Part shown: positions 23,553-30,833 of the stretch, one piece after another | Numbering within the stretch: position 1 is the stretch's first letter | Layout: each line of letters starts with the position of its first letter | From: CAZOWW01 sp964583765 | GTDB lineage: Bacteria; Actinomycetota; Actinomycetes; Actinomycetales; Kineosporiaceae | Length of the DNA stretch: 31,762 nucleotides | Reading direction: 5' to 3' | Assembly: GCA_964583765.1 (NCBI GenBank) | Contig: CAZOWW010000064.1 | Location: 1 to 31,762, forward strand | Translations under genes and position numbers: made by a program | Notes under the pieces: generated by a model | Told to the model about the DNA's origin: nothing | Database searches by the model: none | The model's input: only the letters and a program-made list of their open reading frames with translations

Positions 23553-24400
23553 CCATCACCGGCACTGCAGGCCAGCACACGGACGGCATCGACCAGGGAG
23601 AGGACGATCCTTCGGGGAAGAATGGCGTCCTCACCGGCGCCGCCATCGACGAGAAGACGGGTCCCGGGCTCCTGCCCGCCGGGGTGCTCTGGGACATGGA
23701 CGGCACCCTCGTCGACACCGAGCCCTACTGGATCGCCTGTGAGTACGCCCTGGTCGCCGAGCACGGCGGCACCTGGTCCGACGAACACGCGCACGCCCTG
23801 ATCGGCAGCGACCTCCTCGTATCGGCCCGGTACATCGCCCGGCACGGACCGGTACCCCTGCCTCCGGAGGAGATCGTCGAGCGTCTGCTCGACGGTGTGA
23901 TCCGGCGGGTGCAGGAGCACATCCCGTGGTGCCCCGGCGCGGCCGCCCTGCTCGCCGCCCTGGGGGAGCGGGGCGTGCCCTGCGCACTCGTCACCATGTC
24001 CTACCGGCGCCTGGCGGAGGCGGTCGTCGAGGCCCTTCCACCGGGCAGCTTCGCCACCCTGGTCACCGGCGACGAGGTCGAGCGAGGCAAACCCCACCCG
24101 GACCCATACCTGGAGGCCGCCCGCCGGCTCGGGGTGGAACCCGCCTCGTGTGTGGCGATCGAGGACAGCCGTACCGGCGTGGCCTCCGCGGAGGCCGCGG
24201 GTGTCCCCGTGATCGCGGTACCCGGACCGCAGCCGGTCGACCCCGCCCCGCGCCGGTGGCTGTGCGACTCGCTGGAGGGGTTGAGCCCCGAGGACCTGGG
24301 CCGGTGGGCCCGGACGGTGCGCGACGCCCGCAGGGTGGCGCCGGAGAGGAGAGACCTCAGTCCTGATCAGACCAGTCCGGGTCTGGCCAGGGACCGCTGA
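23549..24400 (+). CDS. HAD-superfamily hydrolase (beta-phosphoglucomutase/phosphatase-like)
   Basis: A 283-residue phosphohydrolase. Motif I is DMDGTLVDTEPYW, with nucleophile Asp49 and acid/base Asp51. Motif II is VTMSYRRL, motif III the Lys in RGKPHPDPY, and motif IV EDSRTGVASAEAAG. An alpha-helical cap lies between motifs I and II, as in subfamily I phosphatases such as phosphoglycolate phosphatase or beta-phosphoglucomutase. The substrate is unknown. The ATG overlaps the metH stop by 4 bp, so it is translated with metH. About 45 residues precede motif I, an unusual extension. The last ~15 codons run antisense into the lower-G+C cassette at 24357-24877, so the native C-terminus may have been altered by that insertion. 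Confidence 0.9.
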   Translation: MTITGTAGQHTDGIDQGEDDPSGKNGVLTGAAIDEKTGPGLLPAGVLWDMDGTLVDTEPYWIACEYALVAEHGGTWSDEHAHALIGSDLLVSARYIARHGPVPLPPEEIVERLLDGVIRRVQEHIPWCPGAAALLAALGERGVPCALVTMSYRRLAEAVVEALPPGSFATLVTGDEVERGKPHPDPYLEAARRLGVEPASCVAIEDSRTGVASAEAAGVPVIAVPGPQPVDPAPRRWLCDSLEGLSPEDLGRWARTVRDARRVAPERRDLSPDQTSPGLARDR

Positions 24401-24695
24401 GATCCACATCGACATCGATGAGTTCGACGGCACCGTCAACAGGGGAAAGCTGCGCATAGACGCAGAAGGACGGCACGAGGTGCCCGGCACCAATCAGCAC
24501 TCGATAGTCATCTCGGCCGCGGACGGGCCTTGCCAGGGAGTCCCATCTGGTGGCGAACACCTCCACCATGTCCATCAGGTCAGAGGCGGCGAACTCGGCC
24601 GCTGTCGGTTCGCCATGTGGGCCTCGCTTGTCGGGCAGTTGCTGGTCGAGCGCCACAAAGAACTCAGCGGTGACCCGCACGACGCGTCGAATCAT
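24357..24695 (-). CDS. Hypothetical protein, possible toxin of a two-gene cassette
   Basis: A 112-residue protein not assigned to a named family. The order of elements (short basic N-terminal strand MIRRVVRVT, helical EFFVALDQQL, a helix FAASDLMDMVEVFATRW, then strands DYRVLIGAGHLVPSF and VELIDVDVDL) is compatible with a small RelE/ParE-like alpha/beta fold, but no catalytic signature can be claimed. The ATG overlaps the stop of the 61-codon partner by 4 bp (ATGA). G+C is visibly lower than in the flanking genes, pointing to acquisition. Its 3' end overlaps the convergent HAD gene by 44 bp. Confidence 0.7.
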   Translation of the reverse strand: MIRRVVRVTAEFFVALDQQLPDKRGPHGEPTAAEFAASDLMDMVEVFATRWDSLARPVRGRDDYRVLIGAGHLVPSFCVYAQLSPVDGAVELIDVDVDLSGPWPDPDWSDQD

Positions 24696-24877
24696 GAGGC
24701 GTTGCCGCGCAGGCGCCTCTCACGCTCCAGGATCCGGGCTGTCTGCGCCTCCAATCGAGCGCGCTGTCGCTCTGACAACTGGTCAAGGTCAGGGACAAGC
24801 GATGACTCGAAGTGGGCCGTGCGTTCGGACGGAGTCATCTTCTGAAGCTGCTCGTAGGTCGTCGTGACGTCGTCCAC
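24692..24877 (-). CDS. Hypothetical small protein, possible antitoxin of a two-gene cassette
   Basis: A 61-residue, charged, mostly helical protein (TYEQLQKMTPSERTAHF, then a helix of Arg/Glu/Gln ending LERERRLRGN). No DNA-binding fold is certain. The GTG at 24877 has a good ribosome-binding site, GGAGGT, 7 nt away. It lies first in the pair, as antitoxins usually do, and a 7-bp inverted repeat just upstream could be an autoregulatory operator. A toxin-antitoxin role is inferred from gene order, sizes, coupling and base composition only. Confidence 0.65.
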   Translation of the reverse strand: MDDVTTTYEQLQKMTPSERTAHFESSLVPDLDQLSERQRARLEAQTARILERERRLRGNAS

Positions 24878-24895
24878 GCTTCACACCTCCCAAGA

Positions 24896-24923
24896 CCTGG
24901 GTGCTCCCCATGGACCCAGGCTA
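24896..24923 (-). promoter_or_regulatory. Inverted repeat and -10 element before the two-gene cassette
   Basis: A perfect 7-bp inverted repeat CCTGGGT (24896-24902) / ACCCAGG (24914-24920) overlaps a - strand TAGCCT -10 motif (24923-24918). The overlap with the promoter fits an operator. Confidence 0.45.
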
Positions 24924-25028
24924 GCGGCGGCCAACGACAAGCATCCAATGGTTGTGGAGCCGTGAAGTCACCGCCCTTGCTTGTCCACAGGTCGGCGGCG
25001 TGCCCGGATACCGACCAGAACCGGACGT

Positions 25029-25069
25029 GATCCGGCCGACCGGTCCGCGAGGGACCGACCGGCCGGATC
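25029..25069 (-). terminator. Long hairpin beyond the ABC exporter operon
   Basis: Two 18-bp arms (starting GATCCGGCCGACC; 16 of 18 positions pair) around loop GCGAG. It is the second of two hairpins in tandem after the permease stop. Confidence 0.6.
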
Positions 25070-25075
25070 GTGCCG

Positions 25076-25094
25076 CACCCGCGGACCGCGGGTG
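25076..25094 (-). terminator. Hairpin just after the ABC permease stop
   Basis: Perfect 8-bp stem CACCCGCG / CGCGGGTG with a 3-nt loop, 8 nt beyond the permease stop. Confidence 0.6.
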
Positions 25095-25102
25095 GGGTGT
25101 CG

Positions 25103-27634
25103 TCAATCCGTGGTGATCGCCTTGAGCACGTCCAGGCGGACCGCCCGGATCGCCGGCAGAATCGCCGCGATCACCCCGACCAGCCCGGCCACGACGAAGA
25201 TCACGACCAGCTGCGCCCAGGGGATCGACAGGGTGTGCAGTCCCTCGGAGGCGAGGCCGTGCTGGGTCGCAATGCCCAGCCCCACCCCGAGCGCGGTGCC
25301 CAAAGCCGCTCCGAAGAGCGTGGTGGCCACCGCCTCCATCGTGATCATGCGTGACAGTTGGGCCCGGCCAAGGCCCACCGCCCGCAACAACCCGATCTCC
25401 CGCGTGCGCTCGAAGACGGACAGGGCGAGCGTGTTGAGAATGCCGAGGAAGGCGATCACGATGCTCAATGCCAGGAGCACGTCGAAAATCGCCAGCATCG
25501 TGTCCACCTGGCTGTTCTGCGAGTCCTGGTACTGCCTGGCGTCCTGCACCGAGACCACGATGTAGGGCTTGACTGCGGCCACCAGATCCTTGCGCAACTG
25601 CGCGAGATCGACACCGGGTACTGCCTTGATCAGGACTGCTGCCGCACCCTGCTGAGCCGGCGGGATCGCCCGGTTGTAGAGGGTGTGGGGGATAATCAAG
25701 GGCTCCCGAAGAATCTGGCTCTTGCCCACGATGCCGCCCACAACCAACTTCTCGCCCTTAAGCGTCCCGATCCCCGCGTCGAGCACCGAGCCGACCGTCC
25801 AGTGGTGCGTCTTCGCGGCATCCCGACTGACCAGCACCTTGCCCAGGTCGAGTGCCTGCAGGCTGCCCTGATCCATGGTGATCGCGAGATTCTCCGCCAG
25901 ACCCTGCCCGGAGCTGGCTATCGTCTGGTAGTGCTTGCCGTCGACCGTGACCTCGGCGACGGCCAGGATCGCTTCCGAGCGCACCCCTGGTACCCGAGTC
26001 ACGGCCCCAGCCACGTTCGCGGAGAACCCGGCTTGGCCCCCGTTCAACACGTAGTTTCCGGTGAATTCCTTTTCGATGAGGCTCGCAACACTCGCCTTCA
26101 TCGAGTCGCCGAGCACCGAGAAACCGGTGACCAGACTGAGCCCGATCATGAGGGCCGAGGCTGTCAGCGAGGTACGACGAGGATTGCGCAGCGCGTTCTC
26201 GCGGGCGAGCCGCCCGACGACGCCGCCAAAAAGCACGAACGGGACCCCGAGCAGCCGCACCACCGGCCGCGCCGCGGCTGGCCCGATCACCACGACTCCC
26301 GCGAGACACACGAGGGCCGCGAAACCGACCTGGGACCAGGCCACGTTGTGACGGGTCACGGCACTGGTGAGAGAAGTCGCACCCAGCAGGACGAGCACGA
26401 CCCCACTCACCCCCCTGCGTACCAATGAGGCCGACGTGGGGGTGAGGTCGTCCCGAAGGGCCGCGACTGGCGCGAGACGCGAGGCCCGCACCGCGGGCCA
26501 GGTCGAGGCGACCACGGTAACGATCACCCCGACGCTCATACTCACCACGACGGTGCGCGTCGCCACCGGCAGGGCATCCGTCATGTCCATGCCCAACCAG
26601 GTGGTGAACAACGCTTTGAGCCCCCGGGCCAGCAGGACGCCCACCCCGAGCCCGATGCCGGCGCCGACGATGCCCATGACCGCGGCCTCGCCGAGCACCG
26701 CCCGCACCACCTGAGCGCGGGAAGCTCCCAGGGCTCGCAGCAGGGCAAGCTCGCGGGTGCGCTGGGCGACCAGCATGAGGAAGGTGTTCGCAATGATGAA
26801 GGCACCCACAAGCACCGAGACCCCTGCGAAGATCAAAAGAAGCACGGAGATGGCGCTGAAGCCCTTTCGGAACAGCGACTTCTGATCCGCGGAATACTGC
26901 GCCTCGGTGAGCGCCTCCGCGTCGGACGGCAGCACCGCTCGGACCCGGGCGGCGACCTCATCGTCGCTGATGCCAGGGGCGGCCTGCAGGCCGAACTGGT
27001 CCACCATGCCGTTCGGGGACCAGAGTTGCCGCCCTGTGGCCTCGTCCACGAAGGTGATCCGTGCTCCCCCCAGCGGGGTGTGGTACGTGTACTCACCCAC
27101 CAGGGTCACGGGGCGGGGAGCGGCCCCGAGCAGGGCCATGGTGTGATCGCCGAGCTTCAACCCAGACTTCTTCAGGGTGGCCGAGTCGACCGCCACCTCG
27201 TTCGGGCCCTGTGGGGCCCGGCCGGAGACCAGCGCCGGCACTCGGTCCCCCGGCAGGAGCGCCAGGCCCAGGGCTGGTGGCCCGTTACCACGCACCGGCT
27301 CGCCGTTCTTGCCGACGATCACGGCGATTCCGGTGTAGGCCGGTTTCGCCCGGACCACCCCAGGCACCGCGGCCAGCTTCTGGGCGAAGGAGTCCGGCAT
27401 CTGGGCCCGGATCTCTGTCCCGGTCTCCTCGGAGATCTTGTTCACGACCTTGCCGCGCACGACCACGTCCACGTTCGAGGAGGTCTTGTCGACCAGGCTC
27501 GAGAAGGTGCCGTCGATCGCGTCCGTGAGCACAAAGGTGCCCGCGACGAGGGAGACCCCCAGGGAGACCGCGAACGCCGTGAGCAGGAAACGCAGCAGGT
27601 GACCCCGCACGCCCTTCACCACGAAACGGATCAC
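25103..27634 (-). CDS. FtsX/MacB-type ABC transporter permease
   Basis: An 843-residue membrane protein with the double-permease layout of large actinobacterial FtsX-like exporters. An N-terminal membrane segment (about residues 14-36) is followed by an extracytoplasmic MacB-like domain (about 40-250). The first FtsX domain (about 260-400) starts with an LLLIFAGVSVLVGAFI segment and includes QRTRELALLRALGASRAQVVRAVL. After central membrane segments comes a second extracytoplasmic domain, then a second FtsX domain (about 710-843) containing ERTREIGLLRAVGLGRAQL. Such proteins couple ATP hydrolysis to export or mechanical signalling; the substrate is unknown. The GTG start overlaps the ATPase stop (GTGA). 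Confidence 0.93.
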   Translation of the reverse strand: MIRFVVKGVRGHLLRFLLTAFAVSLGVSLVAGTFVLTDAIDGTFSSLVDKTSSNVDVVVRGKVVNKISEETGTEIRAQMPDSFAQKLAAVPGVVRAKPAYTGIAVIVGKNGEPVRGNGPPALGLALLPGDRVPALVSGRAPQGPNEVAVDSATLKKSGLKLGDHTMALLGAAPRPVTLVGEYTYHTPLGGARITFVDEATGRQLWSPNGMVDQFGLQAAPGISDDEVAARVRAVLPSDAEALTEAQYSADQKSLFRKGFSAISVLLLIFAGVSVLVGAFIIANTFLMLVAQRTRELALLRALGASRAQVVRAVLGEAAVMGIVGAGIGLGVGVLLARGLKALFTTWLGMDMTDALPVATRTVVVSMSVGVIVTVVASTWPAVRASRLAPVAALRDDLTPTSASLVRRGVSGVVLVLLGATSLTSAVTRHNVAWSQVGFAALVCLAGVVVIGPAAARPVVRLLGVPFVLFGGVVGRLARENALRNPRRTSLTASALMIGLSLVTGFSVLGDSMKASVASLIEKEFTGNYVLNGGQAGFSANVAGAVTRVPGVRSEAILAVAEVTVDGKHYQTIASSGQGLAENLAITMDQGSLQALDLGKVLVSRDAAKTHHWTVGSVLDAGIGTLKGEKLVVGGIVGKSQILREPLIIPHTLYNRAIPPAQQGAAAVLIKAVPGVDLAQLRKDLVAAVKPYIVVSVQDARQYQDSQNSQVDTMLAIFDVLLALSIVIAFLGILNTLALSVFERTREIGLLRAVGLGRAQLSRMITMEAVATTLFGAALGTALGVGLGIATQHGLASEGLHTLSIPWAQLVVIFVVAGLVGVIAAILPAIRAVRLDVLKAITTD

Positions 27635-28413
27635 CGGGGCACCCGCCGTCCGCCCAGCTCGAAGGCCTTCATCCGCTCGAGGACGACGTCTGCCGTGGGT
27701 TTCTGGATCTCGTCCACGATCTGGCCGTCGCCCAGGAAGAGCACCCGGTCCGCGTAGGCGGCCGCGGACGGGTCGTGCGTCACCATGACGATGCTCTGGC
27801 CGAACTCGTCCACCGAGCGGCGCAGGAAGCCCAGCACCTCGATGCTCGAGCGCGAGTCGAGGTTGCCCGTCGGCTCGTCCGCGAAGACGATCGCCGGGCG
27901 ACTGGCCAGGGCCCGGGCGCAGGCGACCCGCTGCTGCTGGCCACCGGAGAGCTCACTGGGTCGGTGCGAGAGCCGGTCACTGAGTCCGACCGCATCCACG
28001 ATCAGCTCGAACCACTCCTGGTCCACCGGCCGCCCCGCGATGTCCAGCGGCAGCGTGATGTTCTCCTTGGCGGTCAGGGTGGGGACGAGGTTGTAGGCCT
28101 GGAAGACGAATCCGAGCCGGTCCCGTCGCAGCCGGGTGAGCGCACGATCGCGCAGACTGGCGAAGGAGATCCCCTCCAGGGTGATGTCCCCGGAGGTCGG
28201 CCGGTCCAGGCCGGCCATGCAGTGCATGAGTGTGGACTTGCCGGACCCGGACGGGCCCATGATCGCGGTGAGCTTTCCGCGCTCGAAGGACACGGTGACC
28301 CCGGCAAGCGCGACGACGCGGGTGTCCCCCAGGCCGTACTCCTTGACCAGTTCCGTGGCGCCGGCGACGGCACCGGCTCCGACGACCGGTTCCGTGACGT
28401 CGGTCTCTGTCAC
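27631..28413 (-). CDS. ABC transporter ATP-binding protein (MacB/LolD type)
   Basis: A 260-residue ATPase of the MacB/LolD/FtsE class. The Walker A motif GPSGSGKST has Lys59, the Q-loop is in VFQAYNLVPTLT, the signature LSGGQQQR starts at residue 155, Walker B is IVFADEPTGNLDS, and the H-loop is VTHD. It pairs with the permease encoded next, with which it overlaps by 4 bp. The GTG at 28413 has a GAGGGGG ribosome-binding site about 6 nt upstream. About 20 extra residues precede the usual start of the domain. It lies 68 bp downstream of the RecB-like nuclease gene on the same strand and may be read from that gene's transcript or from its own promoter. Confidence 0.95.
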   Translation of the reverse strand: MTETDVTEPVVGAGAVAGATELVKEYGLGDTRVVALAGVTVSFERGKLTAIMGPSGSGKSTLMHCMAGLDRPTSGDITLEGISFASLRDRALTRLRRDRLGFVFQAYNLVPTLTAKENITLPLDIAGRPVDQEWFELIVDAVGLSDRLSHRPSELSGGQQQRVACARALASRPAIVFADEPTGNLDSRSSIEVLGFLRRSVDEFGQSIVMVTHDPSAAAYADRVLFLGDGQIVDEIQKPTADVVLERMKAFELGGRRVPR

Positions 28414-28481
28414 GACTTTCCCCCTCTTTCCGAGCGAATCGGGCAGTCAATGGTGAGGATGGCGTGAACACCCCCGCAGAT

Positions 28482-29372
28482 TCACGAATGTCGGCCGCGT
28501 TCGGTTCCCCCCGGCGGTCGAACCTCGTCGTCGAGGTCGGGGGCCTCTCCGGTCCCCCCGGCGCCCAGGATCCGTGTCACCGCGTCGGGTGGCAACGGGG
28601 GAGGAGTTCCCCCACGGGTCGGGCACCGCGTCTGATGATCGCACCAGTCGCACAGACGGCTGGGGGAGGGGCGCCAGTCACCACTGCGGGCCGCCAGGAC
28701 GATGGCCTCCCACAGCGCACGCACCTTGCGCTCGGTGGCGAGCAGGTCCTCTTCCTTGGGCACGTAACGCAGCACATCGCCGCTGCCGAGGTAGACCAGT
28801 TGCAGCACCGCAGGCATGCGCCCGTGGAGGCGCCAGAGCACCAGCGCGTAGAAGCGCAGCTGGAACAGTGCCTTGGCCTCGTACGGCGGGCGGGGGGCCC
28901 GCCCGGTCTTGTAGTCGACCACGCGCATCCGCCCGTCGGGGGCGACGTCGAGGCGGTCGACGATGCCCCGCAGGGCCGGACCGCCGTCCAGGACGGTCTC
29001 CACCAGCAGTTCACGTTCGGTGGGTTCGAGCCGCGTGGGGTCCTCGAGCTCGAACCAGCGAGCCACCAGCTCCGCGGCCTGCGTCAGCCACTCACGCAGC
29101 GCCGCCGGATCGCCCTCGAACATGGTGGCAAGTTCCGGACGCTCCTCCTGCAGCCGGGTCCACTGCGGATCGAGCAGTTCCTGGGCCGCCTCGACGGAAC
29201 GCCGCTCGGCCGGGAGGTCGAAGAGCCGTTCCAGCACGGCGTGCACCACGGTGCCCCGCACCGCGGCCGGGCTGGGCGCCTCGGGGATGCGGTCGATGAC
29301 CCGGAAGCGGTAGAGCAGTGGGCACTGCTGGAAATCCGCGGCCCGGGACGGGGACAGAGCGATTGCCGACAT
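28482..29372 (-). CDS. RecB-like PD-(D/E)XK nuclease with 4Fe-4S cluster motif
   Basis: A 296-residue single-domain nuclease of the RecB/Cas4/AddB-type group. The motif order is visible: Cys17 in FQQCPLLYRF, His44 in GTVVHAVLE, an Asp in GIVDRLDV, the catalytic D-Y-K (Asp153, Lys155) in VVDYKTGRAP, then Q-L-R-F-Y, and the three Cys 241, 244 and 250 (CDWCDHQTRC) that complete a 4Fe-4S site with Cys17. It is expected to cut or trim DNA in repair; related proteins include stand-alone exonucleases. The ATG is marked by a TAGGCT -10 motif 6 nt upstream (leaderless). It is divergent from trmI. Confidence 0.93.
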   Translation of the reverse strand: MSAIALSPSRAADFQQCPLLYRFRVIDRIPEAPSPAAVRGTVVHAVLERLFDLPAERRSVEAAQELLDPQWTRLQEERPELATMFEGDPAALREWLTQAAELVARWFELEDPTRLEPTERELLVETVLDGGPALRGIVDRLDVAPDGRMRVVDYKTGRAPRPPYEAKALFQLRFYALVLWRLHGRMPAVLQLVYLGSGDVLRYVPKEEDLLATERKVRALWEAIVLAARSGDWRPSPSRLCDWCDHQTRCPTRGGTPPPLPPDAVTRILGAGGTGEAPDLDDEVRPPGGTERGRHS

Positions 29373-29378
29373 GCGGGA

Positions 29379-29384
29379 AGCCTA
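29379..29384 (-). promoter_or_regulatory. -10 element (leaderless type) of the RecB-like nuclease gene
   Basis: TAGGCT on the - strand ends 6 nt before the ATG at 29372, with no ribosome-binding site between. Confidence 0.6.
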
Positions 29385-29503
29385 GGCGCCGAGACCGACA
29401 TCGCCTCTCGGCCGTCCACAACCTCACAACCCGTCGCCTTCCCGAGGCCGCCCCACCCGTCGCCCGGAGCGATCCCGACCCTCATCTCGGCGGACGGGCT
29501 GCC

Positions 29504-29509
29504 TAGACT
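29504..29509 (+). promoter_or_regulatory. -10 element (leaderless type) of trmI
   Basis: TAGACT ends 8 nt before the ATG at 29518; no ribosome-binding site is seen. Confidence 0.5.
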
Positions 29510-29517
29510 CGGCCTAC

Positions 29518-30594
29518 ATGACCTCGCCCACCGGCGCCCAGGAGCGTCGCGGCCCCTTCCGGGCCGGAGACCGCGTGCAGCTCACCGATCCCAAGGGCCG
29601 CATGCACACCATCACCCTGAGCCCGGGCAAGCAGTTCCACACCCATCGGGGCTTCTTCCTGCACGACGACCTCATCGGACGTCCCGAGGGCAGCGTCGTG
29701 GAGAACACCACTGGGGTGGCCTACCTGGCGTTGCGCCCGCTCCTGGCCGATTTCGTGCTCTCGATGCCGAGGGGTGCCGCGGTGGTCTACCCCAAGGACG
29801 CGGGGCAGATCGTCGCCATGGCCGATGTCTTCCCCGGCGCCCGGGTGGTCGAGGCGGGTGTCGGCTCCGGGGCGTTGACCATGTCCCTGCTCCGCGCGGT
29901 CGGCGACCACGGGCTGGTCCACTCCTACGAGCGTCGCGAGGACTTCGCCGCGATCGCCCGCGCCAATGTGGAGACCTTCTTCGGCGCCCCCCACCCGGCG
30001 TGGCGGCTCACCGTCGGGGACCTGGCCGAGGCCCTCGACGAGACCGAGGTCGATCGGGTCGTCCTGGACATGCTCGCGCCGTGGGAGTGCCTCGACGCGG
30101 CGGCCACGGCACTCACCGAGGGCGGGGTGCTCATCTGCTACGTCGCCACCGTGACCCAGCTGTCGCGGGTCGCCGAGGCGCTCCGCACGGACGGCCGGTT
30201 CGCCGAGCCCGCAGCATGGGAGTCGCTCGTGCGCGGCTGGCACCTGGAGGGGCTCGCCGTCCGTCCCGAGCACCGTATGGTCGGCCACACCGGCTTTCTC
30301 GTCACCGCCCGCAGGCTCGCCACCGGCGTCACCGCGCCCCCTCGTCGACGTCGTCCCGCCAAGTCGCTCACCGAGGGCGGGGAGGAGCTGGAGCAGGCGT
30401 GGGAGGCCTGGACCGCGGACGAACTGGGGGAGCGGCCGGTCTCCGAACGGAAGATCCGCAAGGTGGTCCGCGGCCTGGACCCGGCACCCGCGGAGACCGC
30501 ATCGGCCGACCAGAACCCGCCGGAGTCGTCCTCCGCACCTCTCGAGTCGTTCTCCGCGCCGCTGGAGTCATCCACAGCGTCACTGGAGTCGTAG
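29518..30594 (+). CDS. trmI: tRNA (adenine-58-N1) methyltransferase TrmI
   Basis: A 358-residue S-adenosylmethionine-dependent enzyme that methylates A58 in the tRNA T-loop. The N-terminal small domain (about 10-75) contains HTHRGFFLHDDLIG. The Rossmann domain follows, with the SAM motif VVEAGVGSGAL (Glu112) and the catalytic-side DMLAPWE (Asp184). The enzyme core ends near residue 275. The remaining ~80 residues are an extension: a helical part (SLTEGGEELEQAWEAW, then a stretch with RPVSERKIRKVVRGL) and a Ser/Pro/Glu repeat tail. Bacterial TrmI is a homotetramer. In actinobacteria this gene commonly precedes the proteasome locus, as here. The -10 motif TAGACT supports the ATG. Confidence 0.94.
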   Translation: MTSPTGAQERRGPFRAGDRVQLTDPKGRMHTITLSPGKQFHTHRGFFLHDDLIGRPEGSVVENTTGVAYLALRPLLADFVLSMPRGAAVVYPKDAGQIVAMADVFPGARVVEAGVGSGALTMSLLRAVGDHGLVHSYERREDFAAIARANVETFFGAPHPAWRLTVGDLAEALDETEVDRVVLDMLAPWECLDAAATALTEGGVLICYVATVTQLSRVAEALRTDGRFAEPAAWESLVRGWHLEGLAVRPEHRMVGHTGFLVTARRLATGVTAPPRRRRPAKSLTEGGEELEQAWEAWTADELGERPVSERKIRKVVRGLDPAPAETASADQNPPESSSAPLESFSAPLESSTASLES

Positions 30595-30687
30595 AGCTTC
30601 CGGGGGCCTCGGCGCGGGCTCGAGCATCCGCATCGCGAGACGCCCATCCGCATTCCGAAATGCCGGATTATGGCGCCATGAGTCCCC

Positions 30688-30715
30688 TTTACACCCGCGG
30701 ATCGACCGGTATGGT
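30688..30715 (+). promoter_or_regulatory. Possible promoter of the proteasomal ATPase gene
   Basis: TTTACA, a 16-bp spacer and TATGGT (30710-30715). This is the best -35/-10 pair in the window and would give a leader of about 110 nt. Confidence 0.5.
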
Positions 30716-30787
30716 TACGACGCGCGCATGAGGCGCCACTTTCCGAGTGTGTGGTCTGTCACCGGGCAGGCGTGCCCCTGTGCGGGT

Positions 30788-30793
30788 TAGGGT
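30788..30793 (+). promoter_or_regulatory. Possible second -10 element of the proteasomal ATPase gene
   Basis: TAGGGT, 40 nt before the ATG, identical to the -10 motifs at 15318 and 16143. It would give a short leader containing GGGAGGT. Confidence 0.4.
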
Positions 30794-30833
30794 CAGGTGG
30801 TCCCCACTCTCCTGCGGCGATGGGAGGTACCCC

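Noticed and set aside
28464..30731. + strand open frame spanning the RecB-like gene and into trmI
   Set aside because: It overlaps two well-supported genes in other frames and its translation lacks any domain.
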